Assembly: GCA_040954595.2 (NCBI GenBank)
Contig: CM082584.2
Coordinates: 11,904,001-11,968,000, forward strand
Reading direction: 5' to 3'
Source: Balanoglossus misakiensis
Taxonomy: Eukaryota; Hemichordata
DNA: 64,000 bases
Shown: positions 37,401-51,500 of the stretch, one piece after another
Layout of the letters: each line of letters begins with the position of its first letter
Numbering within the stretch: position 1 is the first letter of the stretch
Notes under the pieces: generated by a model
The model's database searches: none
What the model was told of the DNA's origin: nothing
Seen by the model: only the letters and a program-made list of their open reading frames with translations
Made by a program: the position numbers and the translations under genes

Positions 37401-39459
37401 CATACTAGGTAACGAGACGACATTTACCGTCAATAAAAGTTACCAGCGCGTGCAATAGTCATCCATGATGTCGCCATCATGAAAAAATAACGTCAACATC
37501 ATAAAGGCAGACAAATAATCCTTAGTTTATGACGTATACGGTCGCTAATAACTAATAAAACAACTCGTTGTTATACCCCAAAAAATTATGGAAGAGATGA
37601 AAACGAGAAAACCCATAGATATATCTCACTGGTTTTATGGTTATGAGATTCTGAAGTGCTTAAAAGGTTCATCTGTATGCGTCAAATGGTGTTACCGGAT
37701 GGACATGGTCCATCAGCGCAAATACTGTGCAGGTGAAAGTTATATAATGAAAGAAACAATAACGCTGGAATGGAGATCAAAGAATCTTTCTCTTCCCTAT
37801 TCTAAAAGTGACCCACAAATCAAAAGCATAGAATGTCAAATTTATGACTTTCGTTTATCAATAATGATAGTTTTAATATCACTATTAGCAAGGTGTCGCA
37901 TATGATGTCACGCCGCGACTTAATTTACAGTGTTTGGTCAGCAACAAAGCTGTTCAATAAAATCATGAACGATTTCGGATTAGTTGAATTGTATGAAAGC
38001 GATAGTGTTAGTTTAAATGATACACGCATAGCGGACGGTGAGTTTGTCACGTTCTTGTCTGATTCGCAAAATTATGAAAGTATTATCTGTTAAAAAATAA
38101 ATGAAATGTTTTCATAAGGATCTCCAAGTTACAATTGGTACTTTATCTCCTAATGCAACAGATGGCATATCTGTGCCAAATCGTTTGCTGATAATGCAAG
38201 CGCAAATGACTTGCGTACATATTGGCAGTAATCTGATTCTAGAAAATCCGTGCCCAAATTGAGAACTGTTCTTCAGCAGGGAGGCGTGTGAATAGGACAA
38301 AACATCTGTAAAATATTCTGACCACCAGGTGTTCAGGATGTATGTGTGCCCAGTTCACAGGTGATTATTAGATAATATGTAAATCAAAACAGATTGAAAT
38401 TCCTGGCTGCCAGTAATGGTGCAGCTTAGGCCTGGTTGTCGTATATATCATGCCTTGGACACAGAGAAAATTTGAAACATATCCCGTTTGCTTTCCTTTT
38501 AGACTTTAATGGAATTTGGTTGTGATTTATTAGAGTGTTGGTCGATATTTATGGAATACGAAAACAAGAAATGATAAAAAGCTCTTCAATCGCGATGTAT
38601 ATACACGTTGACAAGTGCTGGTGATTGAATGTCTAACGCATCTGCCAAACAGAAAGATGACAACACTCCAAGTAATTGCAGTGACGTCCGAATCACGTGT
38701 TATCGTGGGAGAAACGCGCACAATTCCTCTCAATCAATTCACATCAGCCTTAATATTGTGCTTATTTAACCAATGAAAACGGCTATTTACCCTGCCTTTG
38801 TCTCTTTTAATGACATGTTTCCGCGCGTAAATTTGTGATATCGATTAATCTTAGGTATTTCAAAATCCGCACGGGCCAAAGGTGTTCCGTGTAACATGTG
38901 TTAAAGGGAGGCATTTCAATTATTTTCCCTTTTAAAGCAAAATCGTTTTTTTTTTCTTGCCCAATTATGTCTGTCCAACTGATGTGAGGTATCGAAACGA
39001 ACAGATTGGATAATTGAATCCAGTCGTGATGCTGTAGATGCACTAAAATGGAGAGGGCAGACTCAATGCGTTGACATCAGTTTTTCATCAATTCCGCTTT
39101 TATTACTCACAAGCAGCACACCCAGCTGTGAACAATTTTCCACCCACCTAGGGGGTCCGACCAGCATCGCCCGCAACTGTCGCGAATTTCATCTGGACCG
39201 TCTACCTGAACAACGCAGCGTTTATTACGCCATCTACAAAGGAGACGTTTACACTGTGTCCGGTTTTTTCCCCTCGCAACTGTCAATTTTACTGTCGTCT
39301 GCGCGACAAACATGCGGAATGTTTCCAGTAGGACTGTGATCGGTGCCCAGATCTAATAAAAAGACGAACAGGAGAAAACTGATAGGCTTGTCAAGTGAGT
39401 GAGCGCGAGCAGAAAGTGATTGACGCGGGAAACAAGAATTGGCGCAGAAGTTCTGAGGA
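34475..39459. other. Spacer between receptor genes A and B
   Basis: About 5 kb with no exon that I can support. Open frames at 36545-36910 and 37588-37905 have no recognisable domain and random-looking composition. A YY1-like GGCCATTTTG is present near 35883. Confidence 0.55.
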
Positions 39460-39526
39460 ATGTGGCCAGTGAACACATATCCGTTGCTGTTCTTGCTCAT
39501 AATTTTTCTCGGCGCTTTTTTCAAAG
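39460..39526 (+). other. Signal-peptide exon of receptor gene B
   Basis: ATG plus 21 codons and one base end at AAAG|GTGGGT. MWPVNTYP is followed by a strongly hydrophobic LLFLLIIFLGAFF. Phase 1 joins the acceptor at 45419 and makes Asp. The exon is 67 bases, as in gene A. E2F-like TTGGCGC and GCGGGAAA lie just upstream. Confidence 0.8.
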
Positions 39527-42500
39527 GTGGGTACAGTACCTCTTTTAACATCATCTATCGTCTGAACTACACAGCAAATTAAACAGTGTAGCATTTACTA
39601 ACGTTACCGTTTCCCGGCCGTTTGTCTTGTCTGAATCCTGCCAGACCCACTCAGTTCCTAGAACTACCCGAGTACAGTGACCGCATCAAGAAGGTGGCAT
39701 AAGTTTGGGCCTAATTGCTTGTAGGCTTGCGGTTTCCAAAGAATGTGATGTAAAGGTCGATGGAAGCTTGTTTCATACTGTATCAATGGCTATGCAACTT
39801 ATAAGTCAAGATGTGTGGAAGAAGATGGCTTAACGAATCTGTTAAATGTTATTTTGTCGACGTGAGCACCAGCGTCTTCCACCTTGACATAACATATTGA
39901 CTACGAAGCTATAAAAACTAAAGATATAATTTGTCTCGCGGCGATATATATATTAAAGCATTTGACTGACGTCAACCTTAGGATATTCCCATGTTATACA
40001 ATATTTGTGCAAAAACACAAGGCAATCATTGTCATGACACAGATGACTTTACGCATATTGCTCGTTCGGAAATAAGACGCCATAACTTTTTATGCGTTGC
40101 AAAACGGGATGGTATCAGATCAAAACAGCGGAAATTTCATACAATGAATCTGGGATTCGATAGACATTAAGGGTAGCCTTTAAATTGACACGTTAAAGAT
40201 ATTGCTGACAAGAATTGAGGGGCCTTTGTGTGAACTGTGTGTGGCGTGAATAGTGTATTGGTTTAGAACAGTAGAAAACATGCTATTCTTCGTCTTGTTG
40301 TAACTGGTGTAATGTAGAAGTGATAGTTTCTCTATCGGTAAGTCGGGAGACGACACGAAAAGTTTAATCAAACGACGTGTCCACGTACCTTTGCCTGTTT
40401 ACTCAATTCACACCGCTTTCCGTTCACAAGATTTTCCATGAAGGTTGTCTATTGTGACTGTTATTTCTTCATTACGCGTGCATTGTAATTCACAAAGGGT
40501 GTTTGCTTAATTGTGAAAACAACACTGTTATCGCACATTACAATGTCGTCAAAAACAGAAAAGTGTTATTTGATTTGCATAATTAGATGCAAAATGCACT
40601 CGAAAGTGTTTCCAAGACTGGGTCGGTTTAATTTTCTTTTCTTTTTGAGCGCCAAAGAGAAGTGTCACGTGGCCTGGGCGAAGTTTAAATGTGTTGGTTC
40701 GACACCAAGCCAGGAAAGAGGCAATCGGAATAAATTCCGGCGGCGAATAAAAACCATGTCGCATATATTGCCCAGTTGTTCGGGCTGTCATCACTAAACG
40801 TTATCAGGTGATGAGAATGTTAAGAACATTCCGAATGTAAAACATCGCAGCTAGGGTGGCACCACTTGTTTGAAAGCATACACGCGGAAACGTTAGAATA
40901 CGTGTTCTGCATTAACGCCGGCTATTTAGGTGGCCTAAAATGTAATCTTCTGTGTTCGTTGACATGATATCCACTTCTCACACAAAAGTACCGAGCAGTC
41001 GTGTGAATTCCCAACAGACTTCCTTAAAATTAGTTCATCGTTGTCTGGGCATCCGTGGTATACATTAGGTGCTCCGTCCGTGAGATGATATTTTTTTTAT
41101 GAAAAAGATGCAGTCTTTTGTGTTTCACGACGAAACATAATACAGCCACGCCGTTTAATTGCAAAGCTGCTCAAATGAACTAATTATGAACGCCTGGCAT
41201 TTGAAATAATACGTAAAGTAACTGGCATTTTCCTTTATCGAGAAAAAATATTCTCCCAGGCTTCTCACATGGGGTTTGGTTGCCGTTAACTAAACTAGAT
41301 GTTTTAAAAGGTTATACCCTCGTTTGCCGTCGGCGCTGTTTCTAAACGAGAACACAATTCTGTCTACGGTTGTCACTGTTAGTTGGCCATAGCGTTAAAC
41401 GTATACGTGTAAGACATACACATAGTAGTTGTGACATTTGGCGAAACTTGAAGTGATTTTGTTTTGTGGCAAGGTTGCTGCTCTCTCAAAGGAAGGCGTT
41501 TCGCCGTCCCGGCCGGGGCGTTCGAGATCTGGTTAAATATTTCAGCACGTTGAAAGAAAGGGCGTATGTATTGAATACAAAGGAAGAAATTGTGTTGTAT
41601 AGTGAGTACTACGTCAGCGGTGTTTGCGGTGGCATGTTAATCTTATGTGGGCTTTCATGCCCAAGGAGTCGCTATGAATGATTAGAATCATAAATAAGCA
41701 TCAATTTGTAATCAATACACATACAATCATATTTAGTGACCTGAAACATGCTTCCGATATTTAAAGTTTCATTTTCAGGCTGACAACTGACTTTGTGATT
41801 CCACACAGCATATATAGACAGGCGAAGTTCTTGTGACGGGCATTTCAACTGACATCGCGATGTGCATTTTTCACAGTAAGACCGCAAGGTCAAAGGTCGG
41901 AGCAAAGTTGTCACTGCAAAGCCGCGCAGTACGGCGCAGGTGGAACGGATTATCAGTGGCTTAGCTTCAGAAGCAGTTCTCCAGTTAAGGGGGATTAGGC
42001 GTGTTTTCTCTCGCCCCGTTCGACGGGGGAATCGTGATTCAGTCCGTAAACACCATGGAGGAGACGCTATTGGTTATTGACTTTTCTTTTACGACTGACT
42101 GTGAAGTCGGCGCGGGGGCCAAGCTCCGTCAGAAAGATGTAGCCACGCCACTGAAATCCGGCTCCAGCCATCAAAGGCGATCAATTCAACGCACCCCGGA
42201 GTTCGAAGTCTGATGCATAATTGATAATATCGTTCTGATGCGGTCCTGTCAGATCGCATCAGTCAGCGGTTCCGCTGACTGTACTTGAGGCGACGCAAAT
42301 TCTGCCACTTCCGAGAAGTCACAGATGCCAAACAGAGCGTGCAAAGTCACGTGGCGAAGTCGATGGTTTCGAAACGTTCTCAAAGGTGTGGCACTAACAC
42401 TACACGCATGTCCGGGTGTTTAGGCACAGTTTAAAAACCAGTTAGCGACCCACCGCTCCATCGATTATAATATATCTTCAATTTAATTGAAATTACGAGT

Positions 42501-45500
42501 CAGTGAGTTTATTAAAGGTCCATTAGCTATAACACCCACAATTTACAGCTTTTACAAACCTACCAATGGTGGAAATATGGCTAAACAATTTTCAACATTA
42601 GAGTAACATACTAATCAGAGACTAAAAAGAAATAACTCAGTAAAAGAGCCAAAATCTTGCATATGTCCAAAATAGGTTATTCGAAACATAAATAACCGAC
42701 AGAAAATGCATGTTATACTTTAAGCCACAGAGAGTACTTGGGAAGGCTTTTGCGGTTTGAATGTCTGTCATCTTTATGCGTCGTGTCAGTTAAATACCTC
42801 CTAACATTTCATTATATAAGACTGCAGTACTCCCAATGTGGCCACAATGCTGAGCTATGGCACATGTTGTCTTTCTTGTGGCAAAAAAGTAGAATTAGAT
42901 GTTTAACAAAGATGTTTGACGTCGAAAAAGAAACATCCACGACATGCATTTACTTCATTCTCTCTGAAGGTCATAAATATTGATTACTTGACGGGACAGA
43001 AGAACATTAAAGGATTTCGTTTCTCAGCAATGAAGTCATTTCAATTTAACTGAGAAAAATTGTCTTGAGAATCAATGAGGAAAATACGGTTATGTCAAGC
43101 GGCCAAGTGAGTTGTCTGCTCTCTAACTGAGTGGGCACATCTTTTGACGGCAGATCTTGTAATTCATGTCTCAATTGCTTTCAATTAGAAATTAAATCAT
43201 AGATTGAATGGCGACATACAAATGGGATTTTTTTGCTTGTCTATTAAGGAACCGAAAGTTTAGGGGTAAGCGAGGTCGGGATTTCTTCGACTGGGACGTC
43301 AATCAGAAGGTTTTTTTTTCTCGACGCGGTGTAAATTCCCCCCGTTTGTTTATGCTGTCCACCGAAAACCAAATCCGGGGATTTCTTCGCCGCTGGCAGT
43401 GCTCGAAGGTCACGCCTTCTGCGTCCGCGCGGCGCTGACGCACGCACCCTGGTCGCGTCGTGGTTCTCCGCGTGGAATATAAATCACGACTCGGTCCACG
43501 TTTAGTAATTCTTAACTAAACCATTACAGTCGCACGCCACCTGGTCATTATGACCTGCAGATTAAAAAGTCGTTATATTTTTATACACGATAAGTAACGC
43601 TACACGATATACTATCATCAAAGCTGTAATTAGAGATAAGTCTGATAAGTCCATTGAATTTATCATTCGGAAGTATTACTTCTGGCATTAAGACCTGTTC
43701 TGTTTCACTCTGAAAGTTTAAATGTTAATCTTTCAAATAAGGCATCATTTATTTAATTTATTTCATGCACGCAACAAATGCCTTCATAATTCGACTTGGA
43801 TATTTTGCTGTTTTCCCTACTGAACCTTCTTTCACTTTGCATTGTGGGATAGCGGGCTGCTGTATACATTTGCTTAATAACGGCGATGACAGGGATTGGC
43901 TTACAGGTCCCAGGTTTTGTAGTTTTAGCCGCGAGTGAAAACGATCAAATTCCAGAAAAGGGGTGTCTGAAGTGGCAAATGAGTTCAATTAAACTTTTGT
44001 CTGGGAGACCTGTCAGCGTTAAGTAAAGGTCGAATGTTTGGTCCCCTCGGCAGTGTTGCTTGGTGAGGTACGGTAATGAGAAAAGGAAACTGTCTCATCC
44101 GAAGTTGGTTAGTATTTCTGAGTACTGCGTCGTTTGAAAGCTACCACGAAAAGCAACCCTCTTTTCTTCCATTGAAAAGCGTCGACATAAAAGACCGAAA
44201 TGAAGTTCTTCAATCCTGACGTGGGCCAACGTCCCAGGCAAAACAAACTGAGCGCACTATACATAATTCTTTCTCCAGGATTTGAATACATTCCCGTTAA
44301 ACAGTTTATTCTGCGCGACGTTACAAATTTAAGTGTAAATAAGACTGGGGTCAAATAGAGAAGTGAATTAAATTAAATTGTCTCAAATGACGTTGAACTC
44401 TAATACGCACTCTGTTAAATTAATAAACCGGGTGTCAACACCTTCAATGTCAAATGCTTCGGAATTTGAAAATTGACGGGTCTGTGATAGATCGGACTGC
44501 GTCGTTCGTGCGCTTCTAAAACCGACTGTGTTTAGTTTAAACTCGACTCGTCACGCTCAGGCAAATTAAAGTGCAAATGTCGCTTTACTCCATTCATTTG
44601 CTTTTGCAGATCACGTGTGATTTCTTTCCTGTGACAAACAAGGCAAAGCAAGTCTCAGTTTCATTTGCTGACTTTTAAACGTTTTGACTTTTCTTCTTGT
44701 CGGTTACTGCCCGCGGTCTTTCTATCTTCTCTGTAGTGATAGTGCTGCCGACCCTTTTGGAAAACATTATTCGACTCTCAGTGAAAAGCATAATTCAGGA
44801 AATAGAATGAAGGTCCCGTAGGATTTTGTGCACAGGAAACGCGAGACCCGTGGCAGTCTTAAGCGTTTATCCATAGATCGCATATATCCATGACTCGATT
44901 GCGAGTCTGATTTAAACTTTGATATATTATCGATTCTATTTTAATTGCTCGCATCGGAAACACTTGTCCCACAGGCACGCAGAATACAGATTGTGTCGGT
45001 TATGTGAACGGACTTTTAAAAATATGAAATAGTTCAACAATATTGCCAAGCACACTCGAAGAACAACTTTAATCTAGTTTTGACGACTGTCAGTTGCAAT
45101 ATCTTGCCTTTGAAGTTTGAACAATCACGGAATAATTGACACACTGGCAGCACTTTCCGGCATGATAGATGACTCGTCAAGGTGTATCGTCTGCAATAAT
45201 GCTGACGTAGCTTGTAGTAGCAGAGTGGTCGTTCTCAACACCCGAGCAGGAGATTCGTAATTCTCTCTTGCTTCTGTCCAAGGTTTGCATCCTCGCTTAA
45301 CGCTTCTTCGTACGCAACAGCTATTCATCCATAGAGAAAATCGTCTCTTTTGGACCCATTATCTAGAAGTTCACACAATTTAATACAATTTCATCATTTT
45401 TTCTTTCACACGACACAGATGCCTCGTCAAGCATAGATCAGTACCGCCTTGTGCAACACCTCTTCAAAAACTACTCTTCCGAAATCAGACCTGTGATAGA

Positions 45501-48500
45501 AAAAACAACAGTGACGAGGATAACGGTGAGATTTTTTGTCTCCAAGATCCTGGAAATGGTAAGTTTGCCATTCTTTCTACCTTAAATAACGTTTTAATCG
45601 TGCTAGGGGGTCAAATCATGCCATGTCATGCAAGGAGCGATTATTATTTTTTTCCCTTTATGATGCTTCATCCCAACATAAATCACGTTGGACAAATACA
45701 ATCAAAGCAGGCAAAGTCAACAAAGTAGAGCCCGCTTTCGAAAATAGAACATAATTTTGAATAAGTCGAACAGAAGACGGCAGTTTCACGAGTCACTTCA
45801 GCGTGCCATGCACGTGTAGTATTTCCGATCAAGTGTGACGTATGTGTTTCTAGCGTGAGATGAATTTCAAAAATATTCTGATGATTTTTACGCGGTGCAT
45901 TGACCCTGTCGGCGATGGTAGTTTGCTTTGAGTGTATTGTTAGGGAAATAGACCAGGGCCAGGCAGCTATTTGCAGAAAGGATAGCATTTAACATTCATC
46001 AGGGATGGAAATTCTGACACAATAGGACGACATAATACAGCTATCTCATTGGCTAACCGACTGACTGCACTGGTCCAGGTGCACATATTGATCTGCCACG
46101 CTGTACGGTGCATGCGCATGTCACTGCGTTTTAGTCACGCCACCCGCATGGACGTACACTCGGATATCTCCGCCACAGAGTTTTCCAAGCGAAATGGAAC
46201 GGTTTTGCTCTCAGTTTGACAACCCGATACCACTGGATGACGGAGAAGATTTTAAACTAGCGGCAAAACGGGAAGATGAAAGATTCCAGGCTTCCATGGA
46301 CCGTAAAGATTTGACTGAAATACGGAGATCTCGCGCACTGCAAAATACACGCAAGTCTAACAGGTGGGGCATGTTTGTGTGGGATGAATTGGGACGAGAG
46401 CTGAAAATCATTGTGTTTCCTAAAGCAAGCAAGTCGCTATGATTCACACAGGGTCAAATCTCGTCTTTCCTTCTGAGGGAAAATTTCATTGTATCTTTAA
46501 CTACGCGACAAAACATAATGTTTCACGCTGTTGTTTCTCCGGAGATGGCTTTTGTTTGAAAGTTTAGAGAGGCGAGCATGGTCGTTACTAGCCTCTGCTG
46601 TTACGGTCATCAGCTTGACGTCACCAATCGTGCAACCTTTTGCATTTGGAGATGGTGCGTCATTTACACGTCCCATGGATCGATAGATACATCAATTCAT
46701 TGATCAGTAGCAAAGCCGCCTCTCGCCTGTGTATCGCCTATTCTGTCATCCAACTGACATACCACGCATATCAATTGATAACAGTTAACCAACTCACCCA
46801 AATCAATGTAATTTTTTTCCGGGGATATTGACTATTGGTCGTAAAAGTTAGAAATTGGGCGTCGATGTTATCAATCAGAGTAAAAATTCTTTTTGGCGTG
46901 GTGTTGAACTGAACACTCCATTTGCCCTAATGGACGCACCTTTCCACTGCCTGTAGGCCATGCAGCGATACGTCATTTAATATTTGCGTCTCACGTTGTT
47001 TTCGACTGTTTTCACCAATTAGCATGGCGCAGTGCCCAGCAGCGCTCGTTTGATCATGATACACTCCACGATTCAGAAACAAGAAGCGTCACGTTCAACC
47101 TAAGATTAACATCATTCTATAACTTCTCCCGTGTACATTCATGGTGTATTTTGCTCACGTCAAATTTAGATTATTCGCTCTTAAACTTGAGAATAAAAAT
47201 TGGGAGTTATCTTGCACAATTTTGAATGAGACAGCTGAGTTGTGAAATTCAAAATGGCCGCCGATCCCTTTGTTATGTCAATGGGGACAATTTAAAGTGG
47301 CGATACTCATGAATAAGACTTTGAACACGCTTTTGTTTCAAAAACACACCTCATGCACACGGTGTGGAGTACGATCAGTTTTCCGCAAATCTTCTCCCGA
47401 GGTGCGTACTACATGTACTTTAAAGGGGAACACGCCAAATTTATCAGTTGAAATCACCGAAGGAATAAAATAGCGCTGACATCAAAAGAAAACATGGCGT
47501 ATATATCACACATGTATAAACTGCTGTCATATGCTATCAGCTTTAAATAGTTCACAATATATTGCAGGAAGCCACTTAAAATCAGACGTGGCATTTTCAC
47601 GGGATACTTTTAAGCTGCCATCTGTCTTAGCTAATGGTTTCTCCTCATTAATTGTGTGCGCGTCGTTGATCAGGAGCAATCCCTGTGACTTTTGGATAGC
47701 AAAATTTTTATATAATTTGTTGATAGAAATTGATAAATGTGTTGCATTTTACTCTCAGAGAAGGATTTAAGCGTAATCGTTTACTGTATTCAACTTGTTG
47801 GTAGTAGAACTGCAGGGACTCCCTAATTTTGTCATAAACTACACTTGTGTCTCTATAACCAGCCTGTGTGCGCAAAAAGAGGCGTGACCAGGTGGCATAC
47901 ATTAGTTTGCCTGGCAGGACCGCAGTTTCCACCATCTTAAATCACTCTTGTCGACGAGATTTTAAAGCACTAACTCCCGCCATGGACCATTTCACTTTTG
48001 TGGCCGTTGTTCGTGTTTTCCCCGAACACTATCGGTCAGGCGCACCACGCCACTCGATGCAGACAGAATAGATGGAACAATCCTGTCCAGACTGTCGCGG
48101 CGTTCCAAATCTCCGCTCGATCCTAAATTATACACTTTCTAATCACAGTTTGTCTTCTGCGGGACAATATTGGCACAGGCGGTGACGCGTGCGCGTTCTC
48201 CAAGTGACGTTTGTTTTGAACTTTAGAGCAAAAGCAATTACGGCGCATGCTTTGTTTGATTCCAATACTGTCCAAGACTGAACAGCCGATAGATTAGACA
48301 GTCGCTCAAGAAGAACAGACAATCTAGTTCCTTTGATAATAGTATAGAAGACAGACGCCATATTGACTAAATACAATGGGACATTATAAAACAATCGTGT
48401 ATACAAATGTTTTAAAGACAATGCAGTTTTGCCTGTTCTTACCGAATTGCAAATGTCATCGTCTCAGATTTTGTGCGTTTTTTCAAATAAGAGTGAATCT

Positions 48501-51500
48501 GAAGAAAGTCGTAACACAAAACAAAATCCCTGGAAATTGCTCAAACTTTACAATGTCACGCATGTGGGTATTTAATCCTTGCATGTCGCCGCAGCAATAA
48601 GACCGTAAATCGTTGTGAAATGACAAACGACTCAATGGACTGGCGTCGTCCAATCTAATGATTATATCTTATCGCGCGCGTTCCGACATAAGAAGAGAAA
48701 ACTTTGATAAAGTAAAATCGGTGATTATGACGTACTATCAACACTTCGTCGTTAAGATTTCAGCTGCAGACACGCGTGATTTGTACCGTTCAAGCAGAAC
48801 ACAGCCCTGACTATAGAGCGATGCCCGGACAGTTGGCTTTGTTGTTTGTAGTGCCTGATATTGCACCATTCCCCCACAACGCGTTTGCCCTTTTGAAGTT
48901 TGCTTATGTGGCGAGATTGAAGAATGAGGTCGGTAGCCCAGCCCGTTGAGGGAACTTTTGCCTCCGATAGCAGTATCACTAACACGAACCAATACGCAAT
49001 TTTGACACTGTTCAATCCATGTTTCTATTTTGGTAACTTCTGGTGGTAATTCAATCAGGGAAATTTTAAGAGATAAATTCTCAGTATCGCTTTTATTTTT
49101 AGTGGAGAGTGCATCATAGCAAATTCAGTGACGTATGTTTGATCGTGTTTTATTCTCTAAGTGATCTCCTATTGGTGGAATCTCGGCTAACCTTTTTTGA
49201 CTGCACTTGCAAAACCAAATAAGTTAGATCTGCCGTGAGGTAATGAGTCTCTGGCGATTTGTGGTTAAAGACATAATTGCTTCGGGGAAATCGCCTATCA
49301 TCCCCGGTGCATAGAAAAGAGCACTTCAACTGAAAAAATGACTATTGCTTTAATGACGTCGAGCGGATGGCAAACGTTGATTGAGAACAAACTTCCACTG
49401 TTTACCACAGGGCCCCCTGACTGTGATCTCACGTATATGTACTAGTATATTGGCGAGTTGGTTCCAAAATTGGATCCCGATAGTTTGCATAGGCGGCAAA
49501 TGTTGAAACCTCCTGGACGAGAGGCTATGCAGACACAAGCTTGACAAAGATGCTATAGCATGCGTGATTGCGTTGCCTGGGCAACGGAAGCGCTGTCGCT
49601 TGATTGATAAAATATGAGTCTTGGGAGGGCAGATATAATGGGATTTTGGGTATTGAAGCTTTTTTGTTTTTGTTTTTTACTACAGGATGAAAAACAACAG
49701 ACGCTGAAGGTGAACTCTTGGTTGACACTGGTGAGTTTAATGAACTATAAAACGTTATTATACAGCACATTATACTTAGACGAACGCCGGGAAGGCGCCT
49801 TATTTGCATATTTTGTGTTTGTCTGTCGTACCAACAAAGGGACGCGAGACTGGGGTTGCAAATACAAATTATTGTCAGTGTGACAATAAGTCAATTCACT
49901 AGAAATTATTATAGTTTGCTTTCCAATAAACGTCAGTGTTTCCGACTTTACATTTTTTCCGCCTTCAGCAGAAATCAATTTTATGATACCATTTTAATGA
50001 CTATTGCAGCAGACAGCATACTGTCTAATATTCTCTTGCGTCACATATGTAAATTACTGATTTTTTTCTCATAACGAGAGCGTACCCACAAATACTTTTC
50101 TTCGGCAAACTGCTGTCTGTAATATCCACCACTTTTTATCCATGACTTGACCTTCCGAATAACTGAATGTATATAGTATAGACACATGTGATGTGACACG
50201 TTGTCTTTATTTTCTAGATTAGCGCGATCTTTACTCCCTAATAGTGATTCAATGGCCCGGGACACTCGATCACTCAGCTGGGCAATCAGAAAAACGCGTC
50301 AAATTATAGGGAGCTCTTAACGCTGTTCTTTGTCACATAATCCTATAAACTCGTCGACTCTCTTTCCGTAAAAGAGGTAACGCTTCTTTCTACGCATCTG
50401 GCCAACGGAGACATTTTAACGGGACTCGTCTCAAAAGCTTCATGCCCCCTTTTCTGAAATCCCCTTCGCACCTGTCGCAAAAAATCGACCGACCAGTTAA
50501 AGCCTGGTCGCAACACTGCATGGTTTTAAATCAACGCACCGCTTGGTTGTTCCTATTCAGCTGCGACCGCACATCAAATCCTCTACAAAGTCGTCGATAA
50601 ATCAAAGGATTTGGTGTTTTATTCGAGATAATGAACTCGGACATTGTTTTTCATTTGCCTGCGTCAGCAGTAACCTTTCAGGGGTCTGTGTACTGCTTGC
50701 AGATACGAGCGGCACCGCCAATTATTTGTGCGTTTTATTGCGTGCTGTAACTCACTGAAGAAAATGGATTCCATAAATATAGTTTAATCCCTGACATACT
50801 TTGAGAAATTTGCTGGATTATCGTCGTGCAGAATTCCGTTTTAAAAATTACCTATATCAGACATGGACTGTTTAGCGAAAACGTTTGCTGTGACATCGCT
50901 ATTCAACTTTATTTTCAATAAATTACGCGCACTTTACTAAAAAAAAACTAAACGGTATAGGCCTAATATAGATCGTGACGGTATATAATATAATAACGCA
51001 AAACCACAAACATGTTCGAATATACCGTAAATCATTCATGAATAAAATGCCTATTATATTCGTTTCTCTAAATAAATGACCAGTTGCCTAGAGTCATTTA
51101 AAGAAAAAATAACATTATCTTGTACACACGATGACCTTCAGGACAAAGGTCAGTACAAGAGAACGATCAACGTCTTCCGTATATTGAATTGGTCCATTTA
51201 ATTAATTGACATATCGTTTGACCTTGTGAAATTATAAGATTAAGTGTCTCGACCTGGCAATTTCTTTCTTCTCCGCAGAACTTCGCTAGTTTGTCATGTG
51301 TGTTCTTTCTGAGTTCAAAGAACGTTTAATCAAAGGTTAGGCGGATTACACAAGAGGGCAACGCGAGTCTAATGTTTTTGCTTATCGAGCGGAAACTAAA
51401 AAGGGTGCAACAGCTTGAGAAATCTATACTAGCAGAATGGAAATACATCGCCTTTTATAACCCACTTGCCTCTGTCAGATAGAAATCCAGATGGCGGTAA

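Larger units (their letters stand above)
39527..45418 (+). other. Intron 1 of receptor gene B
   Basis: 5.9 kb with no receptor-like exon. It carries a two-hairpin block (42235-42281) and a CpG-dense patch (43375-43480). Confidence 0.6.

Noticed and set aside
37588-37905. 105-codon plus-strand frame between the receptor genes
   Set aside because: No similarity to receptor exons and no splice sites in phase.
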